The notes beneath the pieces are model-generated. The model was not told where the DNA came from. It made no database searches and saw nothing but the letters and a program-made list of their open reading frames with translations. DNA of 64,000 nt from Streptomyces sp. SLBN-31 (lineage in GTDB: Bacteria > Actinomycetota > Actinomycetes > Streptomycetales > Streptomycetaceae). Position 1 is the stretch's first letter. Each line of letters starts with the position of its first letter. Positions 57,998 through 64,000 of this stretch are shown here, one piece after another. The DNA lies in assembly GCF_006715395.1 (NCBI RefSeq), contig NZ_VFNC01000003.1, positions 124,001 through 188,000 on the forward strand. Direction: 5' to 3'. Made by a program: the position numbers and the translations under genes.

Positions 57998-58000
57998 CAT
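57995..58000 (+). promoter_or_regulatory. -10 box of a probable leaderless glutathione peroxidase mRNA
   Basis: TAGCAT ends 6 bases before the ATG at 58007, with no ribosome site between. The first three bases are also the TAG stop of the previous gene. The leaderless start is inferred. Confidence 0.45.
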
Positions 58001-58006
58001 CCGCTC

Positions 58007-58516
58007 ATGACGACCGCAGACAGCAACGGCGCCGGACCCCTCGACGTGGAGATCGGCGCCCTCAAGGGTGGACCGGCCGACCTCTCCCAGTACGCGGGGC
58101 GGGCCGTACTCATCGTGAACGTGGCCTCCCGGTGCGGGCTGACCCCGCAGTACACCGGCCTGGAGCGGCTCCAGGAACGCTTCGCCGACCAGGGCTTCAC
58201 CGTGCTCGGCGTGCCCTGCAACCAGTTCATGGGCCAGGAGCCCGGCAGCGCCGAGGAGATCGCCGAGTTCTGCTCGGCGACGTACGGCGTGACCTTCCCG
58301 CTGACGGAGAAGATCGAGGTCAACGGGGACGGGCGACACCCTCTCTACGACCGCCTGGTCTCCTTCGCCGACGCCGAGGGCCACGACGGCGACATCCGCT
58401 GGAACTTCGAGAAGTTCCTGGTCGGCCGCGACGGCAAGGTCGTCGCCCGCTTCTCCCCGCAGACCGAGCCGGAGGCGGCGGAGGTCGTCACGGCGATCGA
58501 GAGCGCCCTCGCCTAG
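58007..58516 (+). CDS. Glutathione peroxidase-family thiol peroxidase
   Basis: The 169-residue protein has the catalytic Cys43 in NVASRCGLTPQYTGL (Cys rather than selenocysteine), GVPCNQFMGQEPGS with the catalytic Gln, and RWNFEKFLVGRDGKV with the catalytic Trp/Asn. In actinobacteria such enzymes use thioredoxin or mycothiol rather than glutathione. It starts 9 bases after the ArsR-like gene. A MerR gene follows after about 90 bases. Confidence 0.93.
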   Translation: MTTADSNGAGPLDVEIGALKGGPADLSQYAGRAVLIVNVASRCGLTPQYTGLERLQERFADQGFTVLGVPCNQFMGQEPGSAEEIAEFCSATYGVTFPLTEKIEVNGDGRHPLYDRLVSFADAEGHDGDIRWNFEKFLVGRDGKVVARFSPQTEPEAAEVVTAIESALA

Positions 58517-58525
58517 GCCCTGTCG

Positions 58526-58556
58526 TTGACCTTGTCCCTGGGGCAAGGGTGAGCAT
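58526..58556 (+). promoter_or_regulatory. MerR-type promoter/operator
   Basis: CCTTGTCCCTGGGGCAAGG (58530-58548) is a palindrome with 8 of 9 paired positions. It overlaps a -35 TTGACC at 58526-58531 and lies before GAGCAT (58551-58556), giving the long 19-base spacer usual for MerR-activated promoters. Confidence 0.6.
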
Positions 58557-58605
58557 CCCTCGTCGTCGGGCGGAACGGTTCCGCGCGATGACGGAGGATG
58601 CCCGG

Positions 58606-59454
58606 GTGGACGACGAACTGCTCACCATCGGCGCGTTCGCGGCCCGGGCGCGGCTCTCGGCCAAGGCACTGCGGCTCTACGACCGCCTCGGCCTGCTGGC
58701 CCCGGCCCACGTGGACGAGCTCAGCGGCTACCGCTACTACCGGGCGGGCCAGGTGGAACGGGCCCGGCTGGTGGCGCTGCTGCGGCAGCTCGACATGCCG
58801 CTGGCCCGGATCGCCGAGGTGGTCGAGGCGGACGGCACCGAGGGCGCCGGCCTGCTCGCCGCGTACTGGGCGGACGTGGAGACCCGGCTGGCCGGGCAGC
58901 GGACGCTCGCCGAGTACCTCCGTGGACGGCTGTCGGGGAGGAGCTCCGAGATGTACGGGAAGTTCGTGGTCGAGACCGTGGAGGTACCGGCGCGGGTGGT
59001 GATCACCCAGTCACGGCACACGCTGGCGGACGAGCTGCCGGCGTGGATCGGCGCGTCGCTGGGCCGGCTGGAGTCGGCGGCCCGGGAGTGCGGGGGCGTG
59101 ACGGCGGCGCCGTACGTCGTCTACCACGCCGAGGTGTCGATGGAGAGCGACGGTCCGGCGGAGTCGTGCGTGCCGGTCGCCGACGAGAGGGCGGCCCGGG
59201 CCTGGGCGCAGGAGCACGGCCGGACCTGGGAGACCGGGGTGCGGGTGGAACCGGCCCAGCGGCTGGCGTACACGCGGATCACCAAGGCGCAGGTGGCCCA
59301 CCCGCAGATCATGGCGGCGTTCGAGGCGGTGGAGCAGTGGATCGCCGCGCAGGGGCTCCGGCAGGCCGGGCCCTGCCGGGAGGTCTACTTCGCGGACTGG
59401 GACGCGGCGGGGCCCGAGGACGAGGTGTGCGACGTGGCGTTCCCGGTGAAGTGA
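58606..59454 (+). CDS. MerR-family regulator with GyrI-like effector domain
   Basis: The 282-residue protein has a MerR HTH at about residues 5-75 (LTIGAFAARARLSAKALRLYDRLGLLAPAHVDELSGYRYYRAGQ) and a C-terminal GyrI/BmrR-like effector domain (about 120-280) that probably binds hydrophobic drugs. GTG 58606 is preferred because GGAGGA lies 7 bases upstream; ATG 58588, six codons earlier, is the alternative. It may act as a multidrug-responsive activator of its own promoter. Confidence 0.88.
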   Translation: MDDELLTIGAFAARARLSAKALRLYDRLGLLAPAHVDELSGYRYYRAGQVERARLVALLRQLDMPLARIAEVVEADGTEGAGLLAAYWADVETRLAGQRTLAEYLRGRLSGRSSEMYGKFVVETVEVPARVVITQSRHTLADELPAWIGASLGRLESAARECGGVTAAPYVVYHAEVSMESDGPAESCVPVADERAARAWAQEHGRTWETGVRVEPAQRLAYTRITKAQVAHPQIMAAFEAVEQWIAAQGLRQAGPCREVYFADWDAAGPEDEVCDVAFPVK

Positions 59455-59467
59455 CGCCCTGGGGGCG

Positions 59468-61357
59468 CTACTTCAGCTCGTCGGGACACGGAGTGCCCCG
59501 CGGCAGCTGGTACGGCGCCCCCAGCCGGTACGTCCCCGCCTTGGGCGCCAGCAGGATGGTCCACTTGTCGCCCTCGGCGTCCTCCTCCGTCTGCATCAGG
59601 CAGCCGTTGACGTTGTCGTACGACTTCGGCAGGCCGTCGGCGCGGTGCTTGGAGGCGTCCGTCTCCTGCGGGGGCTTCACACCCTTGCCCTTGGCGTCGA
59701 CCAGGCCGAGCCACGGGGAGTAGGGGACCCGGATCAGCACCCGGCCGGGCTTCTTCACCTCGATGGTCAGCTCGCCCTGGTCGGCGCGGTCCACGGTGGC
59801 GGGCGGGTCGGCGAGCGGGGTCGGGTCGGTGACCCGGAACAGCTGCCAGTTGGCGTCGCCCCAGATCTGCCGCAGATACGGCATGCCCCGCTGGACGAGC
59901 TCCCGCTCGCGCTCGCCGCCGTCGCCGTCCGGCTCGCCCTTGGGCAGCACGACGAAGTGCACGGCCCAGCGGCGCAGCCATTCGTGGTAGTTCGCCGAGT
60001 TGAGGGTGTCGTCGTAGAAGAGGGGGTTGCGCTCCATGTCGGCCTGGCGGTTCCAGCCGCGGGCCAGGTTGACGTACGGGGCGAGGGCGGAGGCCTCGCG
60101 GTGGGAGCGCGCGGGGACCACCTCGACGCGGCCCTTCTCGGCGCCGACCCCCTGGAGCTCGTTGACGAGCGGGGCCAGCTCGCGCGCCCAGGAGGCGGTC
60201 GGGGTGGTGCGCACGACGTCGTCGACCGCCTTGAACCCGATCCAGAAGGTGAAGCCGGCGATGGCCAGCACCGTCAGGTACCACTCGCGGGTGCGCCGGG
60301 TCTTGAACGGCAGCACGGCGACCAGCGTGACGCCGGCGAAGAGCATCGCCAGCCGGGTGATGTTGGAGCCGATCTGGGAGCTGACGATCCACACGGCGAG
60401 GACGGACAGGCCGTACACCGCGGAGGTGAGCCGGACCGTCGTCCACTTCCTGGGGACGAGCGCGAAGACCAGGACCGCGTAGATGAACGGCAGGCTGGCG
60501 GAGCCGACGTTCATCGGCTGGGTGCCGGAGAAGGGGAACAGCCAGGCCGACAGGGCCACCACCGCGGCCGGCGCGAGACCCAGTGCCCAGGCGCCGGGCC
60601 GGCGCTTCTGCAGGAACAGGGCGACGGCCACCAGCCCCACGAACAGCCCGGCCACCGGTGAGGCGAGCGTGGCGAGCGCGGCCAGCGGCGCCGCGCAGGC
60701 CGCCTTCGCGCCTCTGCGGTAGCGCCACTTGTGCGGCCAGCAGAACACGACGGCGACCGCGCCCAGCGCGAACACGGTGCCCAGGCCGAAGGTCACCCGT
60801 CCCGAGGCCGCGTTGCACAGGAACGCGAAGACACCCGCCAGCGAGGCCCACAGGGGGTTCTTCACCGACCGGCTGCGGATGAGGATCATGGTGAGCAGAC
60901 CGGCCGAGACGGTGCCCGCGATCATCATCGTCGTCCGCACGCCGAGCACGGACATCAGATACGGCGACACCACCGAGTACGACACCGGGTGCATGCCGCC
61001 GTACCAGGCGAGGTTGTACGCCGAGTCGGGGTGCCGGCCGACGAACTCGGCCCACGCGTCCTGTGCCGCGAGGTCGCCGCCACTGTTCGCGGACGTGAAG
61101 AACCAGGCGATGTGGAGGGCGCCGGCGAGCGCGGTGATCGAGAGCACCGGGTGCCGCAGCAGCCGCTCGCGCAGGGCGAGCAGCAGGGTCGTCGCGCGGG
61201 ACGGGACGTCCTTGGCGGGGGCGTCCGGCGTACGGTCGTCCCGCGTGCGGTCGTCGCCGTCAGGGGCGTCGACGCGCGGTACGGGCACGCGTATTCGCGG
61301 GCCGGCTCCCCGTCCCGGATCGGCGTCGTCGGCGCGTGTCGGCTCCGCAGTGGCCAC
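59468..61357 (-). CDS. Large polytopic membrane protein, GT-C-like
   Basis: The 629-residue protein has a basic/acidic N-terminus, about 11-12 membrane segments (about 60-400), and a C-terminal extracytoplasmic beta-rich domain with a cysteine pair. The first loop SANSGGDLAAQDAWAEFVGRHPDSAYNLAWYGGMHP carries an Asp motif reminiscent of polyprenyl-sugar-using glycosyltransferases of the GT-C fold. GTG 61357 is chosen because GGGGAG lies 9 bases upstream. It might attach sugars to cell-surface polymers. Transporter labels for this kind of protein would be poorly supported. Confidence 0.7.
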   Translation of the reverse strand: MATAEPTRADDADPGRGAGPRIRVPVPRVDAPDGDDRTRDDRTPDAPAKDVPSRATTLLLALRERLLRHPVLSITALAGALHIAWFFTSANSGGDLAAQDAWAEFVGRHPDSAYNLAWYGGMHPVSYSVVSPYLMSVLGVRTTMMIAGTVSAGLLTMILIRSRSVKNPLWASLAGVFAFLCNAASGRVTFGLGTVFALGAVAVVFCWPHKWRYRRGAKAACAAPLAALATLASPVAGLFVGLVAVALFLQKRRPGAWALGLAPAAVVALSAWLFPFSGTQPMNVGSASLPFIYAVLVFALVPRKWTTVRLTSAVYGLSVLAVWIVSSQIGSNITRLAMLFAGVTLVAVLPFKTRRTREWYLTVLAIAGFTFWIGFKAVDDVVRTTPTASWARELAPLVNELQGVGAEKGRVEVVPARSHREASALAPYVNLARGWNRQADMERNPLFYDDTLNSANYHEWLRRWAVHFVVLPKGEPDGDGGERERELVQRGMPYLRQIWGDANWQLFRVTDPTPLADPPATVDRADQGELTIEVKKPGRVLIRVPYSPWLGLVDAKGKGVKPPQETDASKHRADGLPKSYDNVNGCLMQTEEDAEGDKWTILLAPKAGTYRLGAPYQLPRGTPCPDELK

Positions 61358-61606
61358 CTGAAGGCACTCCCCGTAGTGTCCCGTCTTCTGTTCTGGTCCT
61401 CTGCCCACAGGACGCGTCCCGTTGCCCGCGCGTTCGCGGCCACGTCCCCGGGGCTTTCCCTGCCGCGTCCCCTGCGCGACGGCCTGCCCCGTTTCGTGAC
61501 GCTAGCACGCAGCGCCGACACCGCCACCCCGCGGCCTGCCCCGGCAGACACACCGGCCGCCGCCCCCGGGGGACGGCGGCCGGTACGCCACGGCCTGCCC
61601 GGCCGG

Positions 61607-64000
61607 TCAGCCGAGGCGGGTCAGCTTGTCGGTGAAACCGGGCTCGGCGAGGTCCTTCTGCAACTGCACCGGGACCTGCACCGCACCACTCGTGCCGCCG
61701 TCGCCGACGGTGAGGGTGCCGACCTTGGTGCCGGCCTTCGCAGAGTGCGGCAGCTCGCCCGTGACGAAGGACAGCTTCACCTTCAGCCCCGCCCAGCCGA
61801 CGGCCGAGACGTCCTTGGTGATCACGACGGGGGTACGACCGCCGAGGCCGTCGTCGACGTAGCCGACGACGTCGCCCTTCTTCAGGATCGTCGCCGACTT
61901 CAGGGCGCCCTGCGCGGCCCGGATCAGCTTGTCGCCGGCGTCCAGCGCGCCGGCGAGGATGGTGTTGTCGCTGCCGCCGGGGCCCTGCCCGAGGACGGCG
62001 CCCACGATGGTCCGGGTCTCCCCGCCGACCTGCTTGACGGCCGCGAAGACGAGGTTGCCGCCGGCCGCGGTGGTGGTGCCGGTCTTGATGCCGATGACGC
62101 CGTTGTAGCCGACCAGACGGTTCCAGTTGCTGTGCTTGCTGCCCTTGTAGTCGGTGTACTCCATCATCCGGGCGATCTCGCGGAAGCTCGGGTTCTTCAT
62201 CGCGGCCTTCGCGAGCCTCACCTGGTCCGCGGCCGTGGAGACGGTGGTCTTCTTCAGGCCCGAGGGGTCGGTGTACGTCGTGTTCGTCATCCCGAGGTCC
62301 TTGGCGGCGGCGTTCATCTTGCTCGCGAACGCCTTCTCGGACCCGGCGTCCCAGCGGGCCAGCAGTCGGGCCACGTTGTTCGCGGACGCGATCAGGACGC
62401 CCTCCAGGGCCTCCCTCTGGGTGATCGTGTCACCGGCCTTCACCTGAACCGTCGACTCGCCGTCCGCGGTCGCCTGGTCCTCCGCCGTCCGGTCGACCTT
62501 GATCTTCTCGCCGTCCCCCTTGAGGGGGTGGTCGCGCAGGATCAGGTACGTGGTCATGACCTTGGCGACACTGGCGATCGGGACGGGCTTCTGCGCGCCG
62601 GAGGAGCCGAAGGAACCGATGCCCTGGACGTCGAGGGCGCCTTCGCCGGACGCCGGCCACGGGATGTCGGCCTTGCCGCCGTCGAAGGTGTAGCTCTCCT
62701 CGGCGGTGAGGTCGAGGGTGGGGGCCGGGAGCGGGCGGACCGCCTGCACGATCGCGAAGACGACGGCCAGCAGCAGGACCAGCGGCGTCCAGATCTTGAC
62801 CCGGCGGACGATCGTGCGGACCGGGGTCTCCGGCGGCGGCGGGGTGTTGGTCAGCTCCGCCAGCAGGTCCAGCGGGGGCTTGGGCGGGAGCGGCTGCTGG
62901 GTGGTGCGCTCGGGACCGACCTGCGGGACGGACGCCGTGGCCTCCGCGGGCGCCGGCTTCGGCTTCTTCGCCGCCGGGTCGTCCAGGGGCTTGAGAGCCA
63001 CGAACTTGCTGGTCCGCTCGGGGTCCGACGTGACGTCCGGCTTCGGGTCCGGCTTGGGGTCGGTGAGCTTGAGCATGGTCGTCGGCTGGTCGACCCGGGG
63101 GGTGGGGCGCTTGAAGATGGCGGTGGGCTGATCGACGGGCTTGGCGTCGGCCTCGGAGCCGGCATCCTTGTCGGGCTTCGGCTCGGCGGAGCCGGCCTTC
63201 GCCGCGGGCACGGCGTCGGCGACGGCGTCCTCGGGCTCGGCGTCGGCGGCCTCGCCATCGGCCACCGCGTCCTTCGGCTCGGCGTCGCCCACCGCGTCCT
63301 CGGGCTCCGCCTCCGACTCCGCCTCGGCCGAACCGGCCTCGCCGCTGTCGTCGTCGGTCTTCGCGGACGGCTTCCCGTCCTCGGCGTCCGCCGGCTTCGC
63401 GGAACCCTCGGACTTCTCGTCGCCGTCGGAGTCGCCCGAGCGGACCCAGGCGGCCACGGCCGCGCGCAGCCGCTCATCGCCGACGGAGCCGCCCGAACCG
63501 CGGTCCGTCTCGTCGTCGGCCACGTCGTCCGACGCGGAGTCGCGGTCGGCCTCGGCCCCGCTCTCCTCGCCGTCAGCCGAAACGTCTCCCCCGGGCGAGA
63601 CCGACTCGGCGTCGGAACGCCCGCCACCGTCGGAGTCCGCCACGGCACCGGAAGCTGCGCCGGACTTGGAGGCCGCACCCGCGTCGGGGCCCTCACGGTA
63701 CTCGGAGTCCGCGTCGCTCTCGGAACTCGCGTCCGTACCGGCCTCCGCGCCGTCCTCGCCTCCCTGGCGCCCCGAGGCCGCCTCCACGTCGGAATCGGCG
63801 TCGGCGTCCCCGGAGGCGCTCTCGTCGCCGCTCTCGGCGCCCTGGGGGGCCTTCTCGGCGGTCTCGGCGGCGCCGGAAGGCTCCGTACCGCTTCCGTCCC
63901 CGCCGAGGCCCTCCGCGGCGCCCTCGGCCTTCCCGGACGCCTCATCGTCGGAGTCGTCGGTCCCGGAGTCTTCGGCGCCGGAACCCTTGGGGCCGGCCCC
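61607..64000 (-). CDS. D-alanyl-D-alanine carboxypeptidase with very long acidic N-terminus (partial)
   Basis: The protein trims peptidoglycan stem peptides. The S11 motifs are present: SVAK (catalytic Ser in IASVAKVMTTYL), SANNVAR (SxN) and KTGTTTAAGG (KTG). A membrane segment (VWTPLVLLLAVVFAIVQAV-like) precedes the enzyme domain. The N-terminal half, at least 400 residues, is an Asp/Glu/Ala/Ser-rich disordered region with no hydrophobic segment. The frame is open to the right edge without a stop, so the start is beyond the window. The protein is of the type II membrane form with a large cytoplasmic tail. Confidence 0.9.
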   Translation of the reverse strand, partial: GAGPKGSGAEDSGTDDSDDEASGKAEGAAEGLGGDGSGTEPSGAAETAEKAPQGAESGDESASGDADADSDVEAASGRQGGEDGAEAGTDASSESDADSEYREGPDAGAASKSGAASGAVADSDGGGRSDAESVSPGGDVSADGEESGAEADRDSASDDVADDETDRGSGGSVGDERLRAAVAAWVRSGDSDGDEKSEGSAKPADAEDGKPSAKTDDDSGEAGSAEAESEAEPEDAVGDAEPKDAVADGEAADAEPEDAVADAVPAAKAGSAEPKPDKDAGSEADAKPVDQPTAIFKRPTPRVDQPTTMLKLTDPKPDPKPDVTSDPERTSKFVALKPLDDPAAKKPKPAPAEATASVPQVGPERTTQQPLPPKPPLDLLAELTNTPPPPETPVRTIVRRVKIWTPLVLLLAVVFAIVQAVRPLPAPTLDLTAEESYTFDGGKADIPWPASGEGALDVQGIGSFGSSGAQKPVPIASVAKVMTTYLILRDHPLKGDGEKIKVDRTAEDQATADGESTVQVKAGDTITQREALEGVLIASANNVARLLARWDAGSEKAFASKMNAAAKDLGMTNTTYTDPSGLKKTTVSTAADQVRLAKAAMKNPSFREIARMMEYTDYKGSKHSNWNRLVGYNGVIGIKTGTTTAAGGNLVFAAVKQVGGETRTIVGAVLGQGPGGSDNTILAGALDAGDKLIRAAQGALKSATILKKGDVVGYVDDGLGGRTPVVITKDVSAVGWAGLKVKLSFVTGELPHSAKAGTKVGTLTVGDGGTSGAVQVPVQLQKDLAEPGFTDKLTRLG

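Overview
The window is high-GC actinobacterial DNA from a Streptomyces chromosome. The evidence is GTG and TTG starts, G/C-rich third codon positions, many leaderless promoters, a rare TTA codon, and very typical Streptomyces proteins such as the sigma factor HrdD. From memory, the order of genes from the left edge to about 38.6 kb follows the S. coelicolor SCO3179-SCO3209 block, including the TetR regulator SCO3201 and hrdD (SCO3202). This synteny was not checked by a search.

Left arm (1-20 kb): molybdenum-cofactor genes with galU (galU-moeA-moaC, leftward), 5-formyl-THF cyclo-ligase, a secreted penicillin-acylase-type hydrolase, a K+/H+ antiporter, an MFS transporter behind a structured leader, an fmdB/ruc-like zinc-ribbon gene behind a CIRCE element, MTA phosphorylase, a SAF-domain protein, mscL, a pyruvate formate-lyase pair (pflB-pflA) whose control region carries a Rex-type operator, an LtrA-like membrane protein, a NylC-like P1 peptidase and an L,D-transpeptidase.

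Middle (20-38.6 kb): a DUF6227-type gene with a TTA codon, the fructose PTS operon (DeoR regulator-fruK-small ORF-fruA), and a run of regulator/exporter or regulator/enzyme pairs (WYL/MFS, SCO3201-type TetR, MarR/extradiol dioxygenase, TetR/MFS). Most of these have a visible inverted-repeat operator. The run also contains hrdD with a SigR-type promoter, a PAT-type acetyltransferase, an M6 metalloprotease and a double IclR regulator.

Accessory zone (38.8-46.3 kb): tRNA-Arg(CCU) is followed by two more copies of its 3' 38-39 bp. They delimit two islets without an integrase. Islet 1 (1.5 kb) holds a papain-family remnant and a membrane protein. Islet 2 (5.9 kb) holds an ECF sigma factor, a CU044_5270-type membrane protein and a subtilase, apparently one operon. 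The presumed original tRNA terminator lies just beyond the third copy.

Right arm (46.3-64 kb): a secreted Ig-like protein, an eccD gene overlapping a proline-rich ParA/EspI-like ATPase gene with no other type VII genes in view, a Ro60/TROVE protein whose N-terminal coding segment is separated by an in-frame UAG, an APH-like kinase, a Baeyer-Villiger-type monooxygenase, an SPFH protein, an MFS/ArsR-like pair with a 20-bp palindrome, glutathione peroxidase, a MerR/GyrI regulator, a large polytopic membrane protein, and a D,D-carboxypeptidase with a very long acidic N-terminus that runs off the right edge.
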